Of a DNA stretch of 51,219 nucleotides, positions 9,601 through 17,018 are shown one piece after another; the stretch's first letter is position 1, and the number at the start of each line of letters is the position of its first letter. Under the pieces are notes generated by a model. It was not told the DNA's origin, did not search any database, and saw only the letters and a program-made list of their open reading frames with translations. The DNA is from Roseibium sediminicola (GTDB taxonomy: Bacteria; Pseudomonadota; Alphaproteobacteria; Rhizobiales; Stappiaceae), in NCBI RefSeq assembly GCF_023156505.1, contig NZ_JALNMJ010000032.1:1-51219 (forward strand), in the 5' to 3' direction. A program made the translations under genes and the position numbers.

Positions 9601-10335
9601 CTGCTGACCGCACGTGGTGTCGCTGCCCTGTGGCCTGCCAATGCCGTTGGCGACGATGTCCGGCTCTTCACCGACGAGGGCCGCACGGAAACGCTCGCGA
9701 CCTTCCATACGCTGCGCCAGCAGATGGCGCGGACCGCCGGCGGACGCGCCAATGTGGCGCTCAGCGACTTCGTCGCGCCGCTCGACAGCGGCATTGCGGA
9801 TTGGGTTGGCGGCTTTGCCGTGACCGCCGGTCACGGCGAGAACGAACTGGCGGCGCGCTATGCAAGCGAAGGGGACGACTACAACAAGATCCTTTCCCAG
9901 GCGCTGGCGGATCGTCTTGCCGAAGCCTTCGCCGAGAAGCTGCACCAGATCGTGCGCACGGATCTCTGGGGTTACGCTGCGGACGAATCCCTCGCCGTCG
10001 AGGATATCATCGCCGAGAAATACCAGGGTATCCGCCCGGCGGCCGGCTACCCGGCGCAGCCGGATCACACCGAAAAGGACACGCTGTTCGAGCTGCTCGA
10101 CGCGGAGCGCCTGACCGGCATCCAGCTGACAGAAAGCCGGGCGATGATGCCGGGGTCGTCTGTCTCAGGCCTCTATTTCGGTCATGCGGACAGCCATTAT
10201 TTCGGCGTCGGTAAGATCGAAAGGGATCAGGTCGAGGATTATGCGGCCCGCAAGGGCTGGGACCTGGCCTATGCGGAACGTTGGCTGGCACCGATCCTCA
10301 ACTACGATCCCGCACGCATGGAAGCGGCCGAATAG
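6607..10335 (+). CDS. metH: Cobalamin-dependent methionine synthase
   Basis: MetH transfers the methyl group of 5-methyltetrahydrofolate to homocysteine through cobalamin. The 1242-residue product has all modules in order. The homocysteine domain has zinc ligands in GLNCALG (about 247) and GGCCGSTP (about 309-310). The pterin domain contains FVNVGERTNVTGSARF. The cobalamin domain has GDVHDIGKN with the axial histidine at about 764. The C-terminal reactivation domain contains RAMMPGSSVSGLYFGH and RDQVEDYAARKG. Length is close to the E. coli enzyme. Translation starts at a GTG with GGAAGGA at good spacing. A strong terminator follows at 10365-10408. No cobalamin riboswitch is seen upstream. Confidence 0.98.
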   Translation: MTKSDAFQRLRDLAKTRILVLDGAMGTEIQLLKLDEAAYRGERFKDWPSDVKGNNDLLCLTQPDALRQIHIDYLEAGADIIETNTFSSTTIAQADYGMEELAYELNVESARLAREAADHVTAQDPSRPRFVAGALGPTNRTASISPDVNNPGYRAVSFDDLRIAYAEAARGLIAGGADILLVETIFDTLNAKAALFAIDEVFEETGKILPVMISGTITDLSGRTLSGQTPEAFWNSVRHTNPLTIGLNCALGAKEMRAHIDELGRVADTLVCAYPNAGLPNEFGEYDESPGQMAALVGEFAEAGLVNLVGGCCGSTPAHIRAIADAVADKAPRVIPEIDRHMRLSGLEPFVVTKETNFVNVGERTNVTGSARFRKLIKEGDYATALDVARQQVENGAQIIDINMDEGLLDSEEAMVTFLNLVAAEPDIAKVPVMIDSSKWTVIEAGLKCVQGKGVVNSISLKEGEEEFIKHAKLVRRYGAAVVVMAFDEQGQADTFERKTEICARSYKVLTEKVGFPPEDIIFDPNIFAVATGIEEHNNYGNDFIEATGWIRENLPHAHVSGGVSNLSFSFRGNEAVREAMHSVFLYHAIQRGMDMGIVNAGQLAVYNDLDTELRELCEDVVLNRRDDATDRMLEAAERWKGEGGKKREADLTWRTWGVAKRLEHALVHGIDDYVVEDTEEARQAFDRPLHVIEGPLMDGMNVVGDLFGSGQMFLPQVVKSARVMKKAVAYLLPFMEQEKKELGQTGQSSAGKILMATVKGDVHDIGKNIVGVVLQCNNFEVIDLGVMVPSAKILETAKAEKVDMIGLSGLITPSLDEMCHVAAELEREGLNVPLLIGGATTSKIHTAVKIHPNYAKGQAIYVTDAGRAVGVASKLMSEGGRAPYYADVRAEYADIAEKHAASRGGQQRTSLSAARENAFASDFAGKPPVAPKKPGSTVFDDFPLEELVPVIDWTPFFATWEIKGRYPAVLTDNRYGPAAKALYDDARRMLDEIVEKKLLTARGVAALWPANAVGDDVRLFTDEGRTETLATFHTLRQQMARTAGGRANVALSDFVAPLDSGIADWVGGFAVTAGHGENELAARYASEGDDYNKILSQALADRLAEAFAEKLHQIVRTDLWGYAADESLAVEDIIAEKYQGIRPAAGYPAQPDHTEKDTLFELLDAERLTGIQLTESRAMMPGSSVSGLYFGHADSHYFGVGKIERDQVEDYAARKGWDLAYAERWLAPILNYDPARMEAAE

Positions 10336-10364
10336 GCAGTTTTCGCGATCAAATTGTCGGATTG

Positions 10365-10408
10365 GAGCCGGCCTCCCGTGGGAAAACCACAGGAGGCCGG
10401 CTCTTTTT
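10365..10408 (+). terminator. Rho-independent terminator after metH
   Basis: A perfect 12-bp stem (GAGCCGGCCTCC / GGAGGCCGGCTC) closes a 15-nt loop and is followed by five T residues. It lies 30 nt after the metH stop codon. Confidence 0.93.
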
Positions 10409-10449
10409 GTGCTTTGATTTCGTGACGCTGGGAAAACAACACATTTTTG

Positions 10450-10496
10450 TGATAATATGCACATTGTGCGCTCTTGTAATGTGCACGGAGTGCACT
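10450..10496 (+). promoter_or_regulatory. Region of repeated GTGCAC-type sites upstream of the small ORF
   Basis: The stretch holds GCACATTGTGC, then two GTGCAC hexamer palindromes nine bases apart, start to start (GTGCACGGAGTGCAC), plus GATAAT that could serve as a -10. Repeated palindromic hexamers so close to an isolated small gene suggest an operator region. The binding protein is unknown and the promoter elements are not certain. Confidence 0.4.
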
Positions 10497-10556
10497 ACAA
10501 TACAATCATCAGGTGAACGCGAAAGGTTCTGCGCTCACTGAAAGGAGAACAATAAT

Positions 10557-10700
10557 ATGAATGTGCAAATCGCCAGAATTCTTCTGGTCCAGCATCGCCA
10601 GGACTACAACCGGGACCGCCTCGCGTGGTTGCCGTCACGGCTTTACCGTACCTGGCGGGAAGCTCTTCCGAGGATTCAGGATACCTTCAAGGCTTCCTGA
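10557..10700 (+). CDS. Small basic protein, 47 residues, unknown function
   Basis: The ATG is preceded by AAAGGAGAAC, one of the best ribosome binding sites in the window, at ideal spacing. The product begins MNVQIARILLVQHRQDYNRD and ends IQDTFKAS. It is rich in Arg, Leu and aromatic residues, with three Trp and two Tyr, and could form amphipathic helices. There is no signal peptide or Cys. It sits alone between the metH terminator and its own terminator at 10788-10811, so it is probably a monocistronic transcript with the GTGCAC-rich region as promoter. I do not recognise the family; DUF1127-type small proteins were considered but the pattern does not match. Genes of this size are often missed by annotation. 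Confidence 0.6.
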   Translation: MNVQIARILLVQHRQDYNRDRLAWLPSRLYRTWREALPRIQDTFKAS

Positions 10701-10787
10701 ACCGGGCCAGAACCCCATCAGGCCCCAACAAAATAATAACAAGACCCAAGGCGTTTATTGCCCCAAACGTCTGCCAAAAACTGACAA

Positions 10788-10811
10788 AACCCGGCTTTGG
10801 CCGGGTTTTTT
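10788..10811. terminator. Bidirectional rho-independent terminator
   Basis: The stem AACCCGGC / GCCGGGTT has the loop TTTG, six T on the plus side and AAAA on the minus side. It can end both the 47-residue gene (plus) and the LysE gene (minus, ending at 10822). Confidence 0.88.
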
Positions 10812-10821
10812 GTTTTCAGGG

Positions 10822-11463
10822 TCAGGACCTGCTCAACATCAGTTTCACACCCGCAAAAGCAAAGAAACCGCCGAGCAGCATCTGGATGAAACGGCGGGCT
10901 CGGCCGTAGATCCGCACCATGACCGGCGTGGAAAAGGCGACCGCGTAGAGCACATGGATCGTGATGGACAGGATCGTGGTGCCGCAGACGATCACAGCCC
11001 CCACCCAGAAAGGGGCGTCCTGCTGCAAGCCAAGCGAAATGATCGCGATCCAGGCAAGGGCGGCCTTCGGATTGGTCATCTGGACCACGTAACCCCGGAT
11101 CAGATATCCGATCGGAGTGTGCTGTCCGCCGTCCAGCACCCTGGTCTCGAGATCGTGGCGTGAGTGCGCGTTTTTAAAGGATTTCCAGGCGAGCCAGAGC
11201 AGATAGAGCCCGCCGGCAATCTTGATCACCGTCAGCGCGGCAGCATAGGTCGTCAGGAGGGCGGAGAGACCGACCACTGTCAGCACCGACCAGGTGAACG
11301 ACCCCGTGGCAACACCGAAAGCCAGCGCGACGCCGGACTTCCGGCCGGCGCTCATTGAAGTGCCCAGAATGGCAAGGATATTCGGACCAGGGCTGGCGAT
11401 CCCCAGCAGAAAGGCCGAATAGGCGAGCAGGATGCCCGGCAAGTAGATCGATAGCTGGTCCAT
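10822..11463 (-). CDS. LysE/RhtB-family amino acid exporter
   Basis: This is an inner-membrane translocator of the LysE family, about 213 residues, with roughly six hydrophobic helices. The family signature lies in the first helix pair (LLGIASPGPNILAILGTSMSAGRKSG), and a YVVQMTNPKAALAWIAI segment matches the conserved NPK motif. These proteins export amino acids such as lysine, threonine or homoserine; the substrate cannot be assigned. Start choice: the ATG at 11463 has GGAG six bases upstream, which is better than the ATG 12 nt further upstream (11475). The gene is monocistronic and shares a bidirectional terminator with the small gene on the other strand. Confidence 0.9.
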   Translation of the reverse strand: MDQLSIYLPGILLAYSAFLLGIASPGPNILAILGTSMSAGRKSGVALAFGVATGSFTWSVLTVVGLSALLTTYAAALTVIKIAGGLYLLWLAWKSFKNAHSRHDLETRVLDGGQHTPIGYLIRGYVVQMTNPKAALAWIAIISLGLQQDAPFWVGAVIVCGTTILSITIHVLYAVAFSTPVMVRIYGRARRFIQMLLGGFFAFAGVKLMLSRS

Positions 11464-11671
11464 TAGGAACTCCATTCGTCAGTTGGTGGAGCAGCATAGG
11501 TGGAGTGTTGAAGCGGGTGCTTCGGTCCAGGTCGAAGTGTGGGCGGGTTCGGAACAAACGGGCTGATAGGACGGCAAGGCCACCGCGATTTGTGATCCCA
11601 ACTTGGCTGCGCCAAGCCGGGATGAAAAGCGAGAGGGGGATGGCGCAATTCACACCCGGCCACCCCCATCG

Positions 11672-11781
11672 GCGTCATCCTGAGGAGCCGCGTTAGCGGC
11701 GTCTCGAAGGACGGGCCACTTGCTATGGAACTTGAAGCCGGTCCTTCGAGACGCGCGCAAGCGCGCTCCTCAGGATGACGC
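11672..11781. repeat. Dispersed inverted repeat, GTCATCCTGAGGA family, copy 1
   Basis: The ends are GCGTCATCCTGAGGAGC and its reverse complement; inner arms are GTCTCGAAGGA / TCCTTCGAGAC. Each half carries a small internal hairpin (GCCGC-GTTA-GCGGC on the left, GCGCGC-AA-GCGCGC on the right). Other copies are at 46653, 48066 and 51041. It occupies most of the gap between the LysE and ArsR genes; the remaining bases (11464-11671) show nothing recognisable. Confidence 0.9.
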
Positions 11782-11815
11782 TGGGGGTGTGGCTGTTGTG
11801 GGGTGAGGGCGGTGA

Positions 11816-12505
11816 TTACACCACCGGAAACAGCGCCTTCAGCTCCGCCTGTCCCTTGGGCGAGATGTGGACGATGCGGCCGGTTTTTTCCCGGCGGAGC
11901 CAGCCCTGGTCGACGAAGTGGGTCAGAAAGGCCGCGCCGAGGCTGCCGGCGAGGTGATTGCGGCGTTCGCTCCAGTCGAGGCAGACCCGGCAGAGCGGGC
12001 GGCGGCCCGAGGTGAGGGCGTCCAGGTCAATCCCGATTTCGCGCACGAAGCCGGAGCCGGCCTCCGTCAGGCCGAAGCCGCCCTTGTCTTTCGATATGGC
12101 AAGGAAGTCGCGCGCCTGCAGGCTGTCGAAGATCCGGACCGCCATGTCCCCGGCGAGATGATCGTAACAGACCCGGGCGGCGCGCATGGCCGGGTCCTTC
12201 GGCCCGGTGCGGGTGCGCAGGTGACCCCGGCGGGCGGCGAGGCCCATCACCGCTTCCAGCACAGCGCCGACTTCCGGCCCGGCCAGGGTGAAATAGCGGT
12301 GACGGCCCTGTTTGGCCTGGGTCAGCAGGCCACCCTCCATGAGTTTCTTCAAGTGCGAACTGGCGGTCGGCCCCGTGATGCCGGCCTCCGCGGCCAGTTC
12401 TGTTGCCGTCAGCGCCTTGCCGCTGAGGAGCGCTCCCAGGATGTTGGCGCGGGCGGGGTCGCCCATCAACGCGCCGATCCGGGCAATGTCCGGTCCTTCT
12501 TTCAT
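11816..12505 (-). CDS. ArsR-family winged-helix transcriptional regulator
   Basis: The 229-residue product has an ArsR-type winged helix at residues about 8-85 (MGDPARANILGALLSG, ELAAEAGITGPTASSHLKKL, RHRYFTL). A C-terminal extension of about 140 residues follows, found in longer ArsR-like regulators, with CRVCLDWSERRNHLAG near its middle. That Cys/His cluster could bind a metal or thiol ligand, but this is inference. The ATG at 12505 with GGAG upstream is preferred; an earlier in-frame ATG would give an unlikely N-terminus. It is divergent from the NIPSNAP/ABM/DMT/cupin operon with 80 nt between starts, so it probably controls that operon and itself. Confidence 0.9.
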   Translation of the reverse strand: MKEGPDIARIGALMGDPARANILGALLSGKALTATELAAEAGITGPTASSHLKKLMEGGLLTQAKQGRHRYFTLAGPEVGAVLEAVMGLAARRGHLRTRTGPKDPAMRAARVCYDHLAGDMAVRIFDSLQARDFLAISKDKGGFGLTEAGSGFVREIGIDLDALTSGRRPLCRVCLDWSERRNHLAGSLGAAFLTHFVDQGWLRREKTGRIVHISPKGQAELKALFPVV

Positions 12506-12585
12506 GGTTCGATCTCCATCGAAGCATTGTTGCCGCGGAGCATGGCATAGAGCGGCCGACAACGCCAGAGACAAAGGACACCGGC

Positions 12586-12918
12586 ATGATCACCTGTTTC
12601 ATCCGCTACCACATCGACCCGACCAAACGCGCGGCCTTCGAGGACTATGCCCGCAACTGGGGCCAGGCAATCCCGCGCTGCGGCGCGGACCTGATCGGCT
12701 ATTTCGCCCCGCATGAAGGCTCAACGACGCTCGCCTATGGCGTCTATTCGGTCGAAAATCTCGCCGCCTACGAGGCCTACCGGGCCCGGCTAGCGGCCGA
12801 TCCGCTTGGACGGGAGAACTATGAATTCGCCATGCGGGAAAAATTCATCTTGCGGGAGGACCGGACCTTCCTGAAACTGGCCTCTGCGCCGCATGGAGAG
12901 GGAGAGACGTTCAAATGA
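12586..12918 (+). CDS. NIPSNAP-family protein
   Basis: A 110-residue ferredoxin-like fold protein: MITCFIRYHIDPTKRAAFEDYARNW at the start, with the family pattern of a beta strand, a long helix and a second beta-alpha-beta unit (GSTTLAYGVYSVENLAAYEAYR, then a C-terminal FILREDRTFL strand). NIPSNAP and ABM domains are structurally related small dimeric enzymes or binding proteins with no universal reaction. It is the first gene of a tight four-gene operon and overlaps the next gene by four bases (ATGA). A role in modifying or sensing a small hydrophobic molecule is plausible but not shown. Confidence 0.85.
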   Translation: MITCFIRYHIDPTKRAAFEDYARNWGQAIPRCGADLIGYFAPHEGSTTLAYGVYSVENLAAYEAYRARLAADPLGRENYEFAMREKFILREDRTFLKLASAPHGEGETFK

Positions 12919-13259
12919 TCGCCGTGATTTTCGAAGTCATTCCCCATGCCGACAAGAAGCAGGCCTATCTCGACATGGCTGCCGAAATGCGCCCGCTTGT
13001 CGATGAGATCGACGGATTTCTGTCGGTCGAACGGTTCCAGAGCCTGACCAATCCGGAAAAGCTCCTGTCCGTTTCGTTTTTCCGGGACGAGGCCGCGCTG
13101 GACGAATGGCGCCGGCTGACCCAGCACCGCAAGGCGCAAAGGGCCGGACGGTCGAGCTATTTCAAGGACTACAGGCTGCGGGTTGCCCATGTGCTGCGCG
13201 ATTACGGCATGGACGAGCGGGACGAAGCACCTGCCGACAGCCGCGACCTGCACGGATAG
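12915..13259 (+). CDS. Antibiotic biosynthesis monooxygenase (ABM) domain protein
   Basis: The 114-residue product matches the ABM fold: AVIFEVIPHADKKQAYLDMA, LVDEIDGFLSVERFQSL, LLSVSFFRDEAALDEWRR and a terminal H-rich helix region ending FKDYRLRVAHVLRDYG. Members act as cofactor-free monooxygenases on aromatic or quinone substrates, as heme-degrading enzymes, or have unknown roles. It overlaps the NIPSNAP gene by four bases and ends seven bases before the exporter gene, so the set is translated together. Substrate unknown. Confidence 0.87.
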   Translation: MIAVIFEVIPHADKKQAYLDMAAEMRPLVDEIDGFLSVERFQSLTNPEKLLSVSFFRDEAALDEWRRLTQHRKAQRAGRSSYFKDYRLRVAHVLRDYGMDERDEAPADSRDLHG

Positions 13260-13266
13260 GCTTGCC

Positions 13267-14187
13267 ATGCACAACCGGTCTTTCGAACTCGCCTTGCTGG
13301 GCGTGCTGGCACTGCTGTGGGGCTCCTCCTACATGTGGATCAGCCTCGCATTGCCGTCCTTTCCGCCCGCGACGCTGATTGCCATCCGCGTCGGCCTGGC
13401 CTCGCTGGTGCTGCTCGTCATTCTGGCGGTGCGCGGCCTGACGTTGCCGCGCGATCTTTACAGCTGGCGGCTGTTCTTCGTTCAGTCGCTGGTCAACAGC
13501 ACCGGCCCCTGGCTGATGCTGGCCTGGGGGCAACAAACCGCCGGAACGGCGGTGTCCAGCGTGCTGAACTCAACATCGCCGCTCTGGGTGTTCGCCTTTT
13601 CCTTCTTGCTTCTCAACAGTGGCCTGCGCCCCGGCGGGCGGCAGCTGGCGGGCGCCTTGCTCGGCTTTGGTGGCATTGTCCTGATTGTCGGTGTCGGCGC
13701 GCTGGAGGATATCGGCCGCAACCTCGTTCCGCAGCTGGTGGTGCTGTTCGGGGCCGCGCTTTATGGGATCGCCGCCCTGCGTGGACGGCTTTTTGCATCC
13801 TATCCGCCCTTGGTGACGGCCACCGGCACCCTGATCTGTGCCTCGCTGGTTCTGGTGCCGTTGAGCCTCGTTACGGACCGGCCCTGGACCCTTGCCCCGG
13901 ACCGGATTGGCGTCCTGTCGGCGCTGATGCTGAGCATCGCCTGTACGGCATTTGCCTTCCTGATTTATTTCCGGCTGCTGAACACGCTCGGGGCCATGGG
14001 AACGGCGAGCCAGGCCTACCTGCGCTCCGGCGTCGGCGTTTTTCTCGGCGTCGTGTTCCTGTCCGAAAGTCTCGATCTTGAGACCTTTGCCGGAATCTGC
14101 CTTGCCATTTTCGGGGTGGTTCTGATCAACTGGCCAGTGAAGCGAAAATTGCAGGTCACCCCATCCATGGGCAAGGAGGTGTCATGA
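13267..14187 (+). CDS. EamA/DMT-superfamily transporter
   Basis: A 306-residue inner-membrane protein with about ten hydrophobic helices arranged as two EamA repeats. The first begins FELALLGVLALLWGSSYMWI, with the usual AxLWGSSY signature and PATLIAIRVGLASL. The second repeat has ACTAFAFLIYFRLLNTLGAM and ends FAGICLAIFGVVLINW. Members export metabolites or drugs. The ATG at 13267 follows the ABM stop by seven bases; the upstream in-frame ATG would overlap the ABM gene and give a non-membrane leader. It overlaps the cupin gene by four bases. In this context it probably exports the compound handled by the ABM, NIPSNAP and cupin proteins. Confidence 0.92.
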   Translation: MHNRSFELALLGVLALLWGSSYMWISLALPSFPPATLIAIRVGLASLVLLVILAVRGLTLPRDLYSWRLFFVQSLVNSTGPWLMLAWGQQTAGTAVSSVLNSTSPLWVFAFSFLLLNSGLRPGGRQLAGALLGFGGIVLIVGVGALEDIGRNLVPQLVVLFGAALYGIAALRGRLFASYPPLVTATGTLICASLVLVPLSLVTDRPWTLAPDRIGVLSALMLSIACTAFAFLIYFRLLNTLGAMGTASQAYLRSGVGVFLGVVFLSESLDLETFAGICLAIFGVVLINWPVKRKLQVTPSMGKEVS

Positions 14188-14606
14188 GCGTATTGGTTGT
14201 TTACGAAGCGGGCTCGCGGCCGACGAAGCGCGCCAATCCCGATTATTTCACCGGCACGGTCTGGCAGGACCCGGTGATCGAGGCTCCGGCGCCGGCGCGC
14301 GTCCGGGTGCTGCGGGTCACCTTCGAGCCGAAGGCGCGCACGCACTGGCACACCCATCCGCTCGGCCAGACCCTGCAGGTGCTGGAAGGCGCCGGCTTTG
14401 TGCATCTGTGGGGACAGGACAAACTGTCGATCCTGCCGGGCGATGTCATCTGGATCCCGCCTGGCGTCAAGCACTGGCACGGTGCCGGGCCGAACACGTC
14501 GCTCGTCCATCTTGCCATCCAGGAAGAACTGGACGGCTCCGTCGCCGAGTGGCTCGAAGCGGTGGACGACAGCACCTACGCGGGGAATATCGAGGCGCGG
14601 CGGTAA
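14184..14606 (+). CDS. Cupin-domain protein
   Basis: The 140-residue product is a single small beta-barrel cupin. Motif 1 is THWHTHPLGQTLQVLEGAG and motif 2 is ILPGDVIWIPPGVKHWHGA, so the metal-binding His residues are present. Close relatives are annotated as cupin or (R)-mandelonitrile lyase-like proteins, but the reaction here is unknown. It is the last gene of the NIPSNAP/ABM/DMT operon and overlaps the exporter stop codon by four bases. It converges on the histidine kinase gene that ends 18 nt further on. Confidence 0.9.
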   Translation: MSVLVVYEAGSRPTKRANPDYFTGTVWQDPVIEAPAPARVRVLRVTFEPKARTHWHTHPLGQTLQVLEGAGFVHLWGQDKLSILPGDVIWIPPGVKHWHGAGPNTSLVHLAIQEELDGSVAEWLEAVDDSTYAGNIEARR

Positions 14607-14624
14607 AGACGGTCCAAGGTCCAA

Positions 14625-16058
14625 TCAAAGCGGCAGGCGCACTTCCGCCTCCAGGCCGCCGTCCGGCCTGTTGCCGAGGGCGATCCGGCCGCCGTGGGCG
14701 TGGATGATGGAGCGGGTGATGGCAAGGCCGAGGCCGATGCCGCCGGTTTCCTCGCTGCGGGATTCTTCAAGCCTGACAAAGGGCTCGAACACGTCCTTCA
14801 GTCTGTCTTCCGGAATGCCCGGGCCCTTGTCGCGGATCCTGACCACGGCCTCTCCCGCATCCACAGCAGCCCTGACCGACACGGCTTCCCCGTAGCGGAT
14901 GCCGTTTTCAATCAGGTTCCGGAAAGCCCGTTTCAGGGCCACCGGACGGCAGGGCAGCACGATCCTCTCATCGCTTTCCACGGTGCACTCGTGGCCGAGA
15001 TCCTGCTGGTCGCCGGCAAGCGCTTCCAGAAGCGCACCGAGATCGGCATTTTCGGCGGTTTCCGCCTGGGCCTCGTCCCTGGCGAAGCGCAAGGTGGCTT
15101 CGGTCATGGCCGCCATCTCCTCCAGGGTCTCGATCATCTTGTCGCGATTTTCGTCGTCCTCGATGAATTCCGCACGGAGCCGCAGCGAGGTGATCGGGGT
15201 CCGGAGATCATGGCTGATCGCTGCCAGCATGCGCGTGCGGTCCTTGACGAAACGCGTCAACCGGTCCTGCATGTCGTTGAAGGCGGAGGTCAGCGCGCGG
15301 ACTTCACGCGGGCCGGACGGTGTCAGCGGTTGCTGTTCCTCGCCACGGCCGAATTTTTCGGCCGACACGGACAGGTCTTTCAAGGGCCGGGTGACCCGGC
15401 GCACGGCAATGCCGATGATCAGCGTGGTCAGCAGCGCGGTCAGGACCAGTTGCACCAGCAGCGGCAGGAAGGCGCCGGCCGGCGGCCGGTAGCTTGTGGC
15501 GACATTGAGCCAGCGGCCGTCGGTCATGCTGATCGAAATCGACAGGTCTTCCGGCTTGTTCATGATCTTGTGCAGATTGTGCGGCCGTTCGCGTTTGGGC
15601 ACGTCGCGCCAGCTGCGTTCGTCCGCATCGTCGGCCTCGCGCCTGCGGGGACCGCGCTTTTCGTCAGCGTGAATGTTGATGTGTACGGCCTGGTCCGGTC
15701 CCAGCTCCCTGGCCATGTAACCTTGCAGTCGCTGCTCGAGGCGGGAAACCCCGGGGGCAGGTGCCAGGGGTGTGTCGCCCAGCCAGAACACTGCGAAACG
15801 GGTGCTGCTGGCTTCCAGGATGCGGTTCTGAAGATCCGGGGGCGTGATCTCGATCAGCTCGGCCAGGGAAACGGAGCGCGACAGCAGATTGTCGCGGGCG
15901 GCGGCCACCAGCGCGATGCGGCGTTCGTCCTGGAAGATCCAGATGCTGAGCGCCTGGGCCACCAGGATGGCGGCCAGAAGCAGGATGACCAGCTGCGAGG
16001 CCAGCGTGCTCGGCCAGAGGGCGGCAAGTAGCTTGCGGGGGAAGGCCGTCTTGGTCAT
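14625..16058 (-). CDS. Two-component sensor histidine kinase (EnvZ-like)
   Basis: A 477-residue inner-membrane kinase: a TM segment near residues 15-38, a periplasmic sensor of about 150 residues with a notably charged Arg/Glu/Asp-rich stretch, and a second TM near 190-210. HAMP (RRVTRPLKDLSVSAEKF), HisKA (ISHDLRTPITSL, His283) and HATPase (NLIENGIRYGE, DKGPGIPEDR, GGIGLGLAITRSI) follow. It overlaps the response regulator gene by four bases and is translated after it. The signal is unknown. The neighbouring divergent gene encodes an exported EF-hand protein, so a divalent-cation or envelope cue is a reasonable guess. Confidence 0.95.
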   Translation of the reverse strand: MTKTAFPRKLLAALWPSTLASQLVILLLAAILVAQALSIWIFQDERRIALVAAARDNLLSRSVSLAELIEITPPDLQNRILEASSTRFAVFWLGDTPLAPAPGVSRLEQRLQGYMARELGPDQAVHINIHADEKRGPRRREADDADERSWRDVPKRERPHNLHKIMNKPEDLSISISMTDGRWLNVATSYRPPAGAFLPLLVQLVLTALLTTLIIGIAVRRVTRPLKDLSVSAEKFGRGEEQQPLTPSGPREVRALTSAFNDMQDRLTRFVKDRTRMLAAISHDLRTPITSLRLRAEFIEDDENRDKMIETLEEMAAMTEATLRFARDEAQAETAENADLGALLEALAGDQQDLGHECTVESDERIVLPCRPVALKRAFRNLIENGIRYGEAVSVRAAVDAGEAVVRIRDKGPGIPEDRLKDVFEPFVRLEESRSEETGGIGLGLAITRSIIHAHGGRIALGNRPDGGLEAEVRLPL

Positions 16059-16783
16059 TCCGCCTCGTCTTTCACGTCCGCGGTGAACATGTAGCCGCCG
16101 CCCCAGACCGTCTTGATCAGTTTGGGGTCCTTCGGGTCGGCCTCGATCTTGCGGCGCAGCCGCGAGACCTGATTGTCGATCGAGCGGTCGAAGACGGCCG
16201 GTGTCCGGCCGCTGGTCAGATCGAGCAACTGATCTCGGTTGAGCACCATTTTCGGCCGCTTCAGGAAGGCGCAGAGCAGCTGGAATTCACCGCTCGACAG
16301 CGCTACGGACGTGCCGTCGGGATCGAGCAGCTCGCGGCGGGCCGCGTTCAGCGACCAGCCGTCGAAGCGCAGCTGGTCCTGTTCGATCGGGTCGCGGTCC
16401 TTGGGTACCAGCGATGTGCGCCGGAGCACTGCCCGTATCCGGGCCAGCAATTCGCGTGGGTTGAACGGCTTGGTGACATAGTCGTCGGCGCCGATCTCCA
16501 GGCCGATGACCCGGTCGGTGTCATCCGCCATTGCCGTCAAAAGGATCACGGGCATCGATCCGGTTTCCACCAGATGGCGGCACAGGGAGAGGCCGTCCTC
16601 GCCGGGCATCATGATGTCGAGCACGACAAGATCGACGGACGCTGCCTTCAGCGCCTTGCGGGCATGGGCGGCATTTTCCGCCGTGGTCGCGCGCAGACCG
16701 TTCTTGATCAGATAGCGGGCCAGGGTCTCGCGGATGTCGCGGTGGTCGTCGACAACAAGAATATGCGGGCTCGGATCGCTCAC
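16055..16783 (-). CDS. OmpR-family response regulator
   Basis: The 242-residue product has a receiver domain with phospho-acceptor Asp56 (LVVLDIMMPGEDG), acidic pair VVDDH and the conserved Lys in YVTKPF. It also has a C-terminal winged helix (LSSGEFQLLCAFLKRP, VSRLRRKIEADPKDPKLIKTVWGGGY). Translation starts at GTG with AAGGAAA upstream. It is the first gene of an operon with its kinase. A TGTATC direct repeat with 10-base periodicity lies in the divergent region to the EF-hand gene and is the likely binding site. Confidence 0.95.
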   Translation of the reverse strand: MSDPSPHILVVDDHRDIRETLARYLIKNGLRATTAENAAHARKALKAASVDLVVLDIMMPGEDGLSLCRHLVETGSMPVILLTAMADDTDRVIGLEIGADDYVTKPFNPRELLARIRAVLRRTSLVPKDRDPIEQDQLRFDGWSLNAARRELLDPDGTSVALSSGEFQLLCAFLKRPKMVLNRDQLLDLTSGRTPAVFDRSIDNQVSRLRRKIEADPKDPKLIKTVWGGGYMFTADVKDEAE

Positions 16784-16894
16784 TTCAATTTCCTTCTTGC
16801 GGGGCCTGTCTCGGGATCTGAGTCAGGTTTGCCGCGGATCTCTCTGTTTCCACGAATAAAATAGTCGCCCGCGCCGTCTCGTGCGAGCCGAACT

Positions 16895-16910
16895 TGTATC
16901 AAAGTGTATC
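16895..16910. promoter_or_regulatory. TGTATC direct repeat, probable OmpR-type operator
   Basis: TGTATC AAAG TGTATC: two identical hexamers start 10 bases apart. One helical turn between direct repeats is the classic binding pattern of OmpR/PhoB-type regulator dimers. It lies between the response regulator gene and the EF-hand gene, about 110 nt from each start. Confidence 0.6.
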
Positions 16911-17018
16911 GTGGCGGGCCGGCGGGACAGATGGTGACATTTCAGGCCCCAGGCGCGGGTATTCCTGCGACAATTGCCTCCTACCTTGTGTTCATCGACG
17001 AACCAAGGAGTTGTTGGA

